A DNA stretch of 64,000 nucleotides. Source: Isoetes taiwanensis. Lineage: Eukaryota; Streptophyta; Lycopodiopsida; Isoetales; Isoetaceae. The stretch lies in NCBI GenBank assembly GCA_021234155.1, contig JAJEKV010000030.1:10728525-10792524 (forward strand), in the 5' to 3' direction. The translations under genes were made by a program, and so were the position numbers. Below, in pieces: positions 33,297-45,060 of this stretch (position 1 is the stretch's first letter; each line of letters opens with the position of its first letter). Below the pieces are notes generated by a model. The model was not told where the DNA came from, did no database searches, and saw only the letters and a program-made list of their open reading frames with translations.

Positions 33297-33813
33297 TTTT
33301 TATAATTGGTGCAATCCAATTATATTGAGCAATGGCACAGCCTGCACATGAAAGAATAACGGTTGGAAAAAACTGGGAATTGCATTAGTGCAGATGCCTT
33401 TGAGTCTCTATTTTCAGTGTCCAGGGAATACTATAGGATGCAATATGAGGTGAAAGTTAGACAATACTTGTCATTTGGATGTTGCCCCTTATCTCTACCT
33501 TGCAGGTTCTAACTGCACAGGCTTTCAAGTATTTTGAACCGATCGCCATTGCATCTGAACTTGTAAGAACTAATAAAAACGAATCAAAATGAGTTAAAAA
33601 CACACAAAAGCATAAAAAGATGAAGAAAAAATGTAGAACCTAACCTTAACATATTAAAACTTGAATCACAACCACAAAACAAACTCAAAACAGATTGCCG
33701 ACAAAATATCCTGAAGCTTTCTGAAAGAAACACGCAGATCTCTTCAAGATCTTGAACCACCGCCAAGAAAAACATAGGAAGAACAATGCCAAGACAAGAT
33801 TTCCCGAAGGAAA

Positions 33814-34150
33814 ACACAGTCAGAATGAGAATGAGAATGATTTTTTATCGTCCACTGAGGCGCCAAGAAGCTTTATTGAAGAAACTTCTAGGTCTTTAAG
33901 ATCTTGAACCACACACATCCAAGAAAGACATGAGAAGAACAACCCACAGTAGTTCTTCTCAAAGAAAGACACAAGCAAGAAGTTTTCTCCACAAAAAACC
34001 ACATACAGAAGAACATGGCGCCAACAAAATTCTTGGAAACACTTCGAAAACAACTCCAAATCAAACTAAAACAGGACACTGCTATAAAAGCTATCTACGA
34101 GGTAAGCCCCATAAAAAAGCACTAAAAAATCTCTCTGCTCGCCGAAACCA
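33814..34150 (-). mobile_element. LINE 3' end fragment
   Basis: Minus strand ends CTCAGTGGACGATAAAAAAT followed by (CATTCT)n-type tail at 33814-33845, matching the tails at 1214 and 23129. About 300 bp of LINE 3' sequence lies ahead of it without recognisable RT motifs. Part of this sequence (AAGAAAAACATAGGAAGAAC) is repeated in diverged form at 33760-33810, so it may be duplicated. Confidence 0.5.
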
Positions 34151-35215
34151 TTGTTAAAGATGTAAGAAGATGCTTCCGCCATACACGCAAATAACAATTT
34201 GGCGACATTGCCGGCTCGTCCGTGCCATGTCAGAAAAAAACCGACAAAAGTTGATTACGTTAAGTAACTGCCACGTTTTTAGTTTTCGTGATAGAAATTC
34301 CTCCCTGTGGAATTTTTCTATTACATAAATTATTATATCCAGCATTCATCATAAATTATTATTGTTTAGTTTTTGTGTTCATACTCTCTACCACCTTGGT
34401 GGTTATGAACATTTTTTTTTTCAAATATGCAAGTATCACATGTCGTGAAAGCCTTTTGCCTTGACACAACTACAAGGGTTTCAACTAGAAGTAATGCAGG
34501 CTTGAAGAAAGGGTTGGACTGGAAGCTTGACACATGATAAGAAAGGATATAAAACTAGATTTATAGCATCCTAACAAGAATGTTGGCCTTCATAAGACAT
34601 TTCAAATATATTGGATGTGAAGGAAATTGTAAAGAATTATGTATTCTTGACATTGCATAACCTTTGCTTGAAGTGCAAATAGGTTATTCATACTGATACC
34701 TTCTAATGGTAGTAAATTTTGGACAATTAAGCATCTTTTAATATTATAATTATCCTCCTATAGGATCTATGGTCATTCTTGTACTTTGAAAGTTGCATAT
34801 TCTAGCTGCATGCAAAAGCCTTGTACTATTTTGATTCTATTCTATTCCTTTAGAAAAAAAAAGAATAAGATTGAATAATCTGGCCAAGCTCCAGGGTTGG
34901 AAGCGCTAAGGGGTCCTAATAGTTTGGATTTAAATAAGTTGGAAAAAAAATATACACCCGATCTTTGTTATCAAAGCTATAAAGGAGTCTTTTGTTTTGA
35001 AGGTGGATAAATAGCTTCCCTACAGACTATGGTAGTTATATAAGGTAAATAGTAATGACTGAAATCTCACTATGGACACTACTAATGTGTAGCACAATAA
35101 TGGGGGGTTCTAGGGGGATTTGGTATGGATGTAAAAATGATAATTCATAAACCCATAGACCATATTCCTAAAATAACTGAATGGGTTGTTCTAATACACA
35201 AGAAAGACGAACCAA
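34151..35215. other. No gene recognised
   Basis: AT-rich sequence with no convincing coding or repeat feature on either strand. Confidence 0.4.
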
Positions 35216-35345
35216 AAACCACCAAGGCCATCCAGGCACGAAGGCCAACCAGGCACTAGGGCCTCCAACCAGGCACAAAAGCCTCAATTAGGCACAAAAG
35301 CCTCAACCAGGCACAACGGCCCCAACCAGGTCATCAAGACTCTGT
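35216..35345. repeat. CCAGGCAC tandem array, copy A1
   Basis: About six imperfect units of 17-20 bp built on AACCAGGCACNAAAGCCTCA, preceded by ACACAAGAAAGACGAACC. The same array recurs at 38485, 43548 and 46993, always after the same lead sequence or inside the same repeat family. Confidence 0.8.
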
Positions 35346-35358
35346 TGCCAAAAATTCT

Positions 35359-35404
35359 AGAAAGACGAGATTTGCTGAGTAGTCACAGCAAATCTCGTCT
35401 TTCT
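35359..35404. repeat. Perfect 19-bp-stem hairpin
   Basis: AGAAAGACGAGATTTGCTG and its exact reverse complement separated by 8 bases. It directly follows the CCAGGCAC array and repeats the AGAAAGACGA word that precedes the array. Confidence 0.9.
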
Positions 35405-35529
35405 TGTGCAAGAAAAATCTATCATAGGTAAATGTTGCTTATGAAATTTAGATAAATTCAATTTTAGGTTTTCTGAACCTCAAAATTGGTTTATCTAATT
35501 GATCGTTTACCAATATTTCTGAAGTGACG

Positions 35530-35810
35530 ACCAGTTTCTGAAATCCACGAATCTCTTTGAAGAATTGTAGGCTTCAATATGCCCATGCCCAGCTGCTGAA
35601 CAGGAGTTGCCCCAAATTTATTACCCAAAGTTACACTTGCACCTGCTTCAAGGAGTTTTTCTACCATCCTAATATTCACACTCTGCTTATTCATTGGTGT
35701 TGTCTGTCTCAGTAACCAGTGAAGTGCAGTATTCCCACCTCCATCTGTCTCATTTACTGGAGCTTGACTAAGCAAAAGGGAGATCAGCATTTTCTCATAT
35801 GCATGAGTTG
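35530..35810 (-). pseudogene. Ankyrin-repeat exon fragment
   Basis: Minus strand: ISLLLSQAPVNETDGGGNTA, LHWLLRQT, then VRMVEKLLEAGASVTLGNKF-like sequence and GATPV, a canonical ankyrin pattern (D-x-x-G-N-T-A-L-H ... V-x-x-L-L-E-x-G-A). A one-base frame change then gives SAAGHGHIEAYNSSKRF, the start of the next repeat (normally L-H-x-A-A-x-x-G-H). An AG acceptor is possible near 35810. Its upstream exons may be those at 37754-38262. The frameshift suggests a dead gene or gene fragment. Confidence 0.65.
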
Positions 35811-36649
35811 CAAGTCTTTAGAGATGTAAATCATCTAGATCATCTCTTTTTTGTGTGGCATATAGCTTTAAACTCTGCTTTAGTGGTATTCATGCTGATG
35901 TGCCACTTCTTTGTGGCCCAACTGAAAACTTTCGAGGCCATTGGAGGCAAAATCAGCTATCAGCATACCTCAGGGGCTGAAGTTGGACCTCAAAATAAAA
36001 GCTCCGGCTAAATTATTCACAGAACAGACAAAGAAGTAAGATCAAAGCTGGGGATGCTAGAACTGAGGAAGTGCAGGAAACAGGCAAGCGAAAACACCGT
36101 AAGACAAATAGATCATGTAAATAAATCAAGTACACCATAGCTGGAGTAAGGATGGCATGAGAACAATAGCATCGACCAAAATAAGAATAGCCTCCAACTT
36201 AATACAATATCTTTGGTTACAACTTGAAAGTAATGTGAAACCATGCAAGCAAAACTCAGTTTTTTTTTTCTGCTAGAGGCCTGCATCTGCAACAACTAGC
36301 ACTACAGCATGGGTCGAACAACTAATGCTAGCTTTAACATGCTGCCAAGAAACCCTGTTAGGTCACTGATCTGAGCATTATAACATAATGTCAAACTAGC
36401 ATTTAACCCTGTATGCAGCCTACCGAAATCTAACAGCAAAACATTTATATGGAAAGCCACAGCCAGTAGCCCTGTGCAAAAGGAAATAAAACATACATAG
36501 TTGATAAAATTAGGCTTCTACCAGACCTTAGTTTTCAGTCAGAAATGAAGGTCACCTTTAATGTTACAAACTTAGGCCTGTTACACTTTTGTTAGGGAGT
36601 GAAAGTTTGGCAACATTCCAACTATGCTGACACAAAGAAAGTACATTAT

Positions 36650-36960
36650 ATGAGTTAACTGCATTTTCTATGGACATAAGAACAGACAAACTGTTGTACA
36701 AAACACTGAGATCAAGATGTTTAGTATCATGATGATATTTAAAATCTTTGACCAGAGCAATAGCTCCTCAATTATCAATATATAGCTTTGCTGATCGAAA
36801 AGGGAATTGAAGATCCTGGAATAAATTTGATAGTCACGTCATTTTTTAGTACAAGGCGTTGAGTTCAGCTTCCGTGGTACTTAAACTAACCTCTTTGCTT
36901 CTCCAGGTAAATAGACTATTTCCAGGAAAGGATTCAAACTGTGTGGTAGATATTTTATTA
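36650..36960 (-). pseudogene. Copia-type RNase H remnant
   Basis: Minus strand: NSLFTWRSKEVSLSTTEAEL, NALY, stop, then LYIDN, stop, GAIALVKDFKYHHDTKHLDL. These are the Copia RNase H landmarks (S-L-S-T-T-E-A-E-Y, C-D-N-x-x-A-I-x-L, T-K-H-I). Two in-frame stops; nothing else of the element is recognisable. Confidence 0.8.
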
Positions 36961-37753
36961 CTCTCTGATGCACAAGAAATGAAAACAAAATACAAGAAGT
37001 GTCTGATCGGGCAAAGTCATAGAAAAGTTGAAGATGTGGAGTGATAATTGGGAGCAATAAATCCAACAGAAGAAATATTGTTGCCATGTTGTACAAATCT
37101 ACTCGTCATAGAAAATTTGGAAACTGTTAGAACTATACACAAATCGATCGACCAGACTTGCCATGCGGGAAAAGAAGTAGAATAAAGAATGTTAATAACG
37201 GACCGGGCCGGCCCCAAATTCCTTGTCTACTTTGCCTACACTAAGAGATCTTCAAATAAATGTAATCACGAAATCCTCAATGCGTACTAGAAACCCGGTA
37301 ATTGCGGGATGGATTACCTGTGAACTAGGTTTTCTTGGGGAGGCATAACCAAATTCATATTGGTGATTTTCAAGGAATTTAAAAACAGAAGGCACGAATT
37401 TGGAGCAAACGCAGAGTGTTCATTCGAGACATGACATTCGGTTTCAAAGCCTCATATTGCATGAAGGCTGTAGATAAATAATGTGAAGCAAGGTTAATAT
37501 GAATAGTTGATATGAACATTTACCACAGGTTAATGTCTTCAAACTGTTTGGCTCCTTACTATGTTATATACAAACCTATACAGTCATGCAGGTGCAGAAC
37601 TTACACATAGTTTCATGGCATTGAACGTTGCACATTGTGCTTCTGCTTCTTCCAAGCTGGTGTACAATAATATTTCTATTAACTAAAAGAGAAGGATGAT
37701 GACAAATGCGACGAGGAGGGGCTGCTGCAATACAGGCATAGATGTGTCTTACC

Positions 37754-38262
37754 TTGTTACACAAGCGATTCCCAATGCAAGTCCAAGGGCCTTAGCTTCC
37801 TCAATCATTCTACCAAATTCATATCCTTCATTCCTCGTTACATGACCTAGCTCTTCCTGGATAAGAAGAGCTTTTAGCTAGAGAGAAGAAAATGCAGCAA
37901 CTGACTGGAAAGCAGAAGGTGATATAGAAACATGCTTTTCTATGTAAGCTAAATTGTTCTCGTATGTGAAGCCCATTTCCACTGGATTGCAAATGCCAGG
38001 ATAAACAACTAATTTAAGAGTAGGTACAGTGCCATCTCCAATGCATTGATAGAGCTAAGATAGTCAGAACACCAACTTCTAAAGTTCAAAAAGGAAAATG
38101 GACAAGCAAAACTTCCCTGCAACAGATATAAAGTAGCAATTGAGGGCTAGCAAAGCTCTTATTCTGTGAAACAAGCCACGCAAATGTGGTTTATCCTTCA
38201 CGCTTCCACCGTTTAATCTGGCGAACCTAATAAGATAAGTCGATGCATAGGCGGTTTCCTGC
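37754..38262 (-). CDS. Candidate exons of an unidentified minus-strand gene
   Basis: First block 38262-38120 reads LIRFARLNGGSVKDKPHLRG, LFHRIRALLALNCYFISVA; second block 37858-37754 reads EELGHVTRNEGYEFGRMIEE, AKALGLALGIACVTR with an AG acceptor (TATCCAG) before it and a GTAAGA donor after. Both look like plant coding exons. They could belong with the ankyrin exon 2 kb downstream, with a Copia remnant in the intron. I do not recognise the protein. Confidence 0.35.
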
Positions 38263-38484
38263 ATTAAGTTATTCTTCCACTCCGGCGAACCATTTCGACA
38301 AAACCGGATAGGAAAAATAAATAAAAAAGGGATCTATCATTGGGATGGGTCGTGGGAAAGATGAGGAAGAAATCATGCCCATCGTTTATTTGGGATATGA
38401 TAGTTTCCAGGGAGGCAGTATTCTAGGGGCCGTAATCCTATTTTCGAAATATGGGTTATGTAGCAAGACCCCTCAAAGAACAAT

Positions 38485-38870
38485 CTATCAACCAGGCACT
38501 AGGGCCTCCAACCAGGCACAAAAGCCTCAACCAGGCACAACGGCCCCAACCAGGCACTAGGCCTCCAACTAGGCACTAGGCCACAACAAAAGTCACAATG
38601 CTCAAGCTCAAGAGCCACAGAGCCACAATAATAGCCACACAAGGCCACACAAAGAGCCACACATTAGCCATCATGCTAATGCTGCTCAACTCAAGGCCAC
38701 TATGCCACAAAAGGCCACACATTAGCCACCATGCTAATGCTGCCCAACTCAAAGCCACCATGCCACAAAGAGCCACACATCAGCCATCATGCTAATGCTA
38801 CCCAACTCAAAGCCACCATGCTACAAAGAGCCACACATTAGCCATCATGCTAATGCTGCCCGAGCCACAA
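38485..38870. repeat. CCAGGCAC array plus AGCCACAC/ATGCTAATGCT array, copy A2
   Basis: 38485-38583: five units of AACCAGGCAC(A/T)AGGGCCT type. 38590-38870: four units of about 62 bp built on AGCCACACATTAGCCATCAT, GCTAATGCTGCCCAACTCAA and GGCCACCATGCCACAAAG. The same pair of arrays in the same order recurs at 46993-47375. Several short open frames here are translations of the repeat only. Confidence 0.85.
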
Positions 38871-39529
38871 TGCTCCTCTACAGTCTGCACAACAGAGAAA
38901 TCCAACAAGAGTACAGGATTAATGGAAAACAAATGTCGAGAAGGTTTGGAGGAAGAGCAAGCAAGAGTGAAAGCTGAGATCAAAAGAATGATAAAGATCA
39001 GAGAGTATGAGGGCCTTACCACGACCATACCTTTAACAGACGCATAACCACCAAGGTAAGGAACATATTAAAATGACGAGTAAAAGAATAAGGTGTGGGG
39101 GTAAGGATATGCCAAGGAAACATCGACTTAGGCAGATGAAAAATACAAGACATGGCAACATCTAGTACGCTAGCAACTGATAGTTTATCTCAAACATTAA
39201 AATGGCACACAAGGACCGTTTAGCAAGGCTAAGCACTAAGAAACCAAAAAGACGAAATCAATTCTACCAATGGTTTGAGAGGCATATTTATATAAACAAG
39301 GATTTGGGAGGCATATTTATATAAACAAGGATGAAAACGACAAAAAGGATATGAGGGACATTAAAAAACTAGACTTTAAAAAGGATATGTTGGGTGGGCG
39401 GGTGGGTGGGAAGATCAAGGCTAAAACCAGTGCTCAAGGAGATGCAGATGAGCTGATGAAGGAAAAATAACGAGAAGATGGGTGTATAAAGAGATGAAAC
39501 CCTAACTGACTCAAGGTCTATGTGGCAAT

Positions 39530-39591
39530 GGTTTTGAGAATACCATTTATCTTCTTATCGTGATACGAAGATAAATTCAATTCTCAAAACC
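39530..39591. repeat. Two-step hairpin
   Basis: GGTTTTGAGAAT with ATTCTCAAAACC and, inside, TTTATCTTC with GAAGATAAA, around a TTATCGTGATAC loop. A hairpin with the same layout but different stem sequences is at 43914-43988. Confidence 0.75.
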
Positions 39592-39904
39592 AGCGAGCAA
39601 CTAACGAAAGAGAGAGCTGAAAGATAAGCCACATCTGGGCATCTCCACTAAACAACAATAGAGTACATCAAATGCTGACAAACAGAGGCAGCAAAGGCTG
39701 TGGGCACATAATGGCGAAGGAAGCTCACTGTACGAAGGATTTTGCAACAGCCTCTCCAAGAAAGATGAACATGGACGAATAAGGTAGACAACTGAGGCCC
39801 AACATCAATTAGTCTGAGGCTTGAATAAAGAGTCTAGCATGGGCCAAAGCACGCAAAACTTAGATCTCCGTATAGGACACGGCAAACAACCCAAGCAACA
39901 ACTC

Positions 39905-41250
39905 TTTGCATAAGGCCTGCTTCATCACAAATATAGGGCTGGACAACTTTCCAGCGACAACTCAAGTAAGGCCAAGGATGCAATAAGAGAATGAAAGGCG
40001 AAAGAACAAATGGTGGAAACAATAAATGGGAAAAGGAGACAATAGCGTGGCAAATTGCCTTTTACAAGCTCCTATTGGTAAGACCTCGACATATCATCTT
40101 CAACATATTATCAGACGCTAAAAATTGTTGCAAACATCTGTTGAAAATCTAGCCTCAACATTACCATCAAAACCGTTTTTATTGTTGATAAATGCCAAAA
40201 ATCTAGACAAAATTGATTGTTGCATAATTCAGTCATAGAAAGTCGCTTATAGAAACTTGCTTAGGGAAAATGACAGCTAAGGGAATGTAATTACGTATCT
40301 AGGTCCTAATGTGTATAAATCTCTGCTATATAACATGATCTATAACTACAAAAACAAAGAGGTTGAGATGGGATTGAATAATTTGATAATCAATGGAGAC
40401 TAGCCAGGAATAGTGCAAACACTTAAATACAAAAGATAGAAATCATTGCCACTTCCACAATCACTAGCCCAAGCATAAAGTTACAATCCTATGGAGTAAC
40501 ATAGGCAACGAAACAACGCAACAAGTCTCAAAGAATAGATCACAAATTCTCTTGTTAATAGATAACATATAAACGAGGGCTAAGAGGCGAAAACATGACA
40601 AACTGGCAAGAACAAGCTTCAAAAGAAACAAAGGGCCACACCCATCATGAATCTGACAAAAACTAAAGCAATACGAATAGAACAACAACTCTTTGTAAAA
40701 GACCTATCAATTATAGGATTGGACAGTTTTCGGCTACAACTCAGGCAAGGTCAAGGATGCAGTAACAGGAAAAAGGCCAAAGGAACAAATGGTGGATAAT
40801 AAATGGGAAGAAAATTATTGCTGCCAGCTGCCTTTTATAAGCAAAAGTTTTGCTCTTGATAAGACCTCCTAGACACAGTTTCTATTCGTTGGGGAATGTA
40901 AAAAATCTTAGATACAATTCCATTGTTGCATAATTCAGTACGAAGCCCCTTAAAGGAACCGCTTGAGGAAATGTATCTAAGCCCTAATGTGTGCAAATCT
41001 TTACTATAAAACATGATCTATTTCTATAAAAACACAGAGGCTGAGATGATATTGAATAATCTGAATAATAATGGAGACTAGCCGAGATAATAGTGCAAAG
41101 ACTTGGATACAAAAGATAGAAATCATTGCCCCTTCCACAACTACTTAGCCTAAGCATAAGGTTACCCAAGTCCAATGGTGTAAAATAGGCAACGAAACAA
41201 AGCAACATGTCTCAAACATCACTTCACAAAATTGTCTCGTTAACAAATAA
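39905..41250. repeat. Direct duplication of about 0.6-0.7 kb
   Basis: 39905-40570 and 40685-41250 are diverged copies: both contain AACAAATGGTGGANAATAAA, CCTAATGTGT(A/G)(T/C)AAATCT, AATGGAGACTAGCC and AAAAGATAGAAATCATTGCC in the same order. No coding content is recognised. Confidence 0.75.
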
Positions 41251-42840
41251 CATATAATAAGTAACCATATCGGATTAGTTCATGCTAAAAGGCTGCAATG
41301 TGACATACTGGCAAGAAATAAGCTTCAAAATAAAGGAAAGGTCAATCAATGATCCACCAGTTTTAAGCCCTGAACAGACTTTCCAAATAAATAACATCTA
41401 TACAACTCAAAATTATAGGCATTGTCTTCTCATCTTAGTTTTACCATCAAAACAATCTTTGTCCCCATGCTCCCCTGCTCGGGCAAAAGATTCTAAAATA
41501 TTTTGACCTGTTTGATCCGTGTAAAGCATGACTGTGTTCCACCACTTATAAACTAATGGTTTTGCTGCATTCTGAAAGGAGATTGGAAGGAAAAACTGCT
41601 TGATAATATGCCTGTGTTCTTTGATGTTAAAACAAGAATCCATATGATATTTTAGATTGACAAGGGATGAAACTGCCTTAGATGGTATCAGATCTGAATG
41701 GTCTGGCCCAAGTATAAAAGCAGGTGCTCGCCATGACCATGATATTGTAAAATGATATAGAAGGCATTGCCTGAAAAATCACTCTGGGAGCCCACACGGT
41801 ATAAATTTACCACAAGGTATAAAAACCTATAAATTCCAGAACTGCTTAAAGATAAAGAGGATAGTGCACATCAAAAGTAGAGAGATAAAGAGGATGGTGC
41901 ACATCAATAGAAAAGTATTGAGGTCAAATACAAAGAGCAAAGGAAGGAGAACATATTCAAATAATCTGGTGGAAGATTTGTTTAGAATTAAAATAGAAAG
42001 TTATTAGAATGAAAACAAGAAAGGATACTTATCTGGAATCACGTTAGTATCAGAACGAGCTTGAGAACTATCTTAAGAAAAAGGCTGAAGCTCCAAAAAT
42101 TGCAATCGCATTTCTATCCTGTATTCTCAACAACCTCTACATAAAAACTCAAATCCAGCATGGAGGATCTGTTGAAGAAGGCCTTATCTGGAGTGTATAG
42201 CCCATTCCTAACTGTGATTCCACTGCGCTTTCTGCCTAACTATGATAGCCTCACGGTATGTAAACTTTGCCAACGACCCAAGGATAACAGTTTTAATGGC
42301 GTAATCATATCAACCTCATCTTCATTTGAACATGATACTGAAAGAAGCTTGCTTCAGATACCCCTCGAGTGGCTTGCAAGTCCCTGAACTGCTTACTTCT
42401 GCAGGTTTATTGTTGCTAATTGGGCTTCTTAAATAAGAAGTCCCCTTCATTGCCACAAATTCCCATGCGGTTAGCTAAGCCTTCCTGTGTCTGCTTCACC
42501 AGGAAAACCCTTGATAGGGCCAAAGATAAAAATGGAGTAGACAAAAATCGCAGACAGCCAAACCCTTGTGACAAACGCCTCAAGCAGGGAGAGGGTAAAA
42601 CGAGTTGAAAGCGGCAATAGAAGAAATAGAAGAAGTGGCACTGGTCTAAAGAAAGCAGAAGGTCGCACGGCAGAAGGAAAAACAACGAAAAAGCTAGCAC
42701 TGATATGAAGAAAACTGGATGGTCGCCAATGCAGAAGAAAAACTAGCAATAAAAGCTTGCACTAGTCTAAAACTGGACGGTTGCACCACAAAAGGAGAAA
42801 TCAACGAAAATACTAAATAAGCAGGCCTTGAACGAAACCA
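41251..42840. other. No gene recognised
   Basis: Non-coding AT-rich repeat DNA. 41860-41905 holds a short direct repeat (AGATAAAGAGGATGGTGCAC twice). Short open frames show no motif. Confidence 0.4.
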
Positions 42841-43015
42841 GCCATGCGATACAAGGGTGGGAAGATCAAGGCTAAAACCAGTGCTCAAGGAGATGCAGAT
42901 GAGCCATCTCCACTAAATTTTTTCACTCTCTGGTTTTGCAGGTCCACCAAACCTAAAGATCAATGCCAAACGATCTGGAAAACGATCTCAAATTTCGTTT
43001 TCATAGATAAATAAA

Positions 43016-43168
43016 TTTATCTAGAAATCCACGTAAACCAATGAAAATAATCATTGGTTTACGTGGATTTCTAAAGATAAATTATGTCTATAAAGTGGGT
43101 CCCACTTTATAGACGAGAAAGAGACTGCATGATGGGCCATCATGCAGTCTCTTTCTCGTCTATAAAGA
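43016..43168. repeat. Three long near-perfect hairpins in tandem
   Basis: First: TAGAAATCCACGTAAACCAA with TTGGTTTACGTGGATTTCTA, 43022-43073, 23-bp stem, 6-base loop. Second: GTCTATAAAGTGGG-T-CCCACTTTATAGAC, 43086-43114. Third: CGAGAAAGAGACTGCATGAT arms with a single-base centre at 43136, stem extending to 43105-43168. The second and third share the CTTTATAGAC arm, so they compete for pairing. Confidence 0.92.
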
Positions 43169-43218
43169 CGTTCAGAAGGTCTCTGCATCTCTTTATTACC
43201 AAAACAAATACATATTGA

Positions 43219-43318
43219 TAGCAGATTAGTGAAACCATTATGGCCGGGATTAAAAAACCTCGCCCTTTAGGGTTTTCGAGGAAAAACCCTGACAATAATG
43301 GAATCACTAATCTATGCT
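43219..43318. repeat. Conserved stem-loop, copy 1
   Basis: Outer stem GATTAGTGA...TCACTAATC with inner CCATTAT...ATAATGG; then GGCCGGGATTAAAAAACCTC and an inner hairpin AGGGTTTT-CGAGG-AAAAACCCT. A near-identical copy is at 46685-46787 and a diverged copy at 62941-63070. Confidence 0.75.
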
Positions 43319-43547
43319 AGAGTCATAAATCATAAGAGAATCTGTACCCTCATGCTGACCAGCCTTATTGGGTGAAAAATACATTATCACAAAGAAGTTG
43401 AAGTTAAACTCATGTTCGAGTTGCCTTCTCTATTGGACTTCATCTTGTGCCAAGAATCCAACACCTTCATCCAAAATGCCAAAGTATTGAAGAACTGCGC
43501 TCACCAACTGCTTCCCTGCATACACAAGAAAATAAACCAAAGGCCAC

Positions 43548-43740
43548 TAGGGCTATCCAGGCACGAAGGCCTCCATCCAGGCACAAAAAGGCCTCCAACC
43601 AGGCACGAGGGCCTCCATTCAGGCACAAAAGGCCTCCAACCAGGCATGAGGGCCTCAACCAGGCACAAAGGCCTCCAATCAAACACTAGGGCCTCAACCA
43701 GGCATGAAGGTCTCAACCAGGCACGAGGCCTACAACAAGA
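43548..43740. repeat. CCAGGCAC tandem array, copy B
   Basis: Ten or so units of CAACCAGGCACGAGGGCCTC with variable A-run length, following the lead sequence TGCATACACAAGAAAATAAA and CCAAAGGCCACTAGGGC. The AGCCACAC array that follows in the other copies is absent here. Confidence 0.85.
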
Positions 43741-43913
43741 TGTAAGTTTACACAAATAAGTTTCACGATTGGGAGAAGGATGGAGGGGGGGGCCCAACAC
43801 TAGGAAGACGAAAGAGAGATGCAACGAGAGCTGATAAGGAAGAAAAGGGAGGAGAAAGAACTTAAATAGGAAGCAAGAAGGGAAAAGGACAAAATAACTA
43901 CCCAATAACTACC

Positions 43914-43988
43914 TCCGTAGTTCTAGAACTTTGTTTTCCTTCTATTCGGTGAAACGAAGGAAAACACCATTTCTAGAACTACTACGGA
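43914..43988. repeat. Two-step hairpin
   Basis: TCCGTAGTTCTAGAA with TTCTAGAACTACTACGGA outside and GTTTTCCTTC with GAAGGAAAAC inside, around TATTCGGTGAAAC. It has the layout of the hairpin at 39530 but different sequence. Confidence 0.75.
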
Positions 43989-44316
43989 TAGACAAGGACA
44001 AGCATGCTGAAAAAGAGGCAGAGGAAAGCAAAGTAAACTGCTCAACAAGGGCCAAGATTAAGAACAATCACAAGCTGGAAAAAGTCTAAGAGTTGAGTGA
44101 AATAAAATAACTTTACTAGGAGATCACACGCTATCCAAGTTTAAAATCTGAAAGAAAACAATATTCTATGACATGAGACATATAGCGGTCAAAAGTGGAA
44201 AATAAAAAGCATAAATGTTTGTTGTAGTGTAGGGTCATGGTTGAGAGGCTTAAAGCCAAAGTGAAACAACCATTGTGCTTTCAAACTAGGCACTTCAAGC
44301 AACCTTGCTCATAGAA

Positions 44317-45060
44317 GCCAACAGCTGAGCCAAAACATTGTATAATAAGCACAATACTATATCACTTAAAATTACGTAATAGACCTATTTCTCAACTATT
44401 ATATCAAATATTAAAAATGCCTCATGGTTAGCAAGCAAGAAGCGACCAAGGCCGTGTGAGGCAAAGAAACGATAGATTAGGCAAAGAAGTGGCCAGGCCA
44501 GACCAAGGAGTACGGAAAAAGATAGAAAAAACTTCTTTAACTTCTAACAGAAAGAAAAATAGCGGTCTATCAAAAGAATGATACTAGACTAAAGCAAAAT
44601 ACCTGCAAGATAGTGAAAAAATTAGAGAAGCGATCTGGCAGAAAGATGATATTAGAGCCAAAAGCCTTAAGATATAGTTCTTAGTGATTCTCATGATCGG
44701 AAAAAGCAAGCTCATTAGAAGCCAAAAACTGGACCAAAAAACATCATATAATAAGCACAATACTATATCACTTAAAATTATGGAAATAGTCTTATTTCTT
44801 ATAGCCATTATATCAAAAATTAAGAAATGCCTCATCGTTGTAGGATGATCTTAGCACTTTAAAAACAGGACAAGGCTAACAATGACCAGCAAAGCAAGAA
44901 GTGACCAAGGCCAGATGAGGCAAAAAAGAGGTAGATTAGGCAAAGAAGTAGCCAGGCCAGAACAAGAATCAACAAAAGATAGAAAAACTTCTTTCACTTC
45001 TGACAGAAGGAAAAATAGCGATCTAACAAAAGAATGATACTAGAACCAAAATGCTTGCAG
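44317..45060. repeat. Direct duplication of about 0.35 kb
   Basis: 44317-44600 and 44713-45060 share TATAATAAGCACAATACTAT, ATCACTTAAAATTA, GAAGCGACCAAGGCC/GAAGTGACCAAGGCC, GTAGATTAGGCAAAGAAGT and ACTTCTTTNACTTCTNACAG. Non-coding. Confidence 0.8.

Noticed and set aside
38576-39047. Several overlapping short open frames
   Set aside because: Translations of the AGCCACAC/ATGCTAATGCT tandem repeat.
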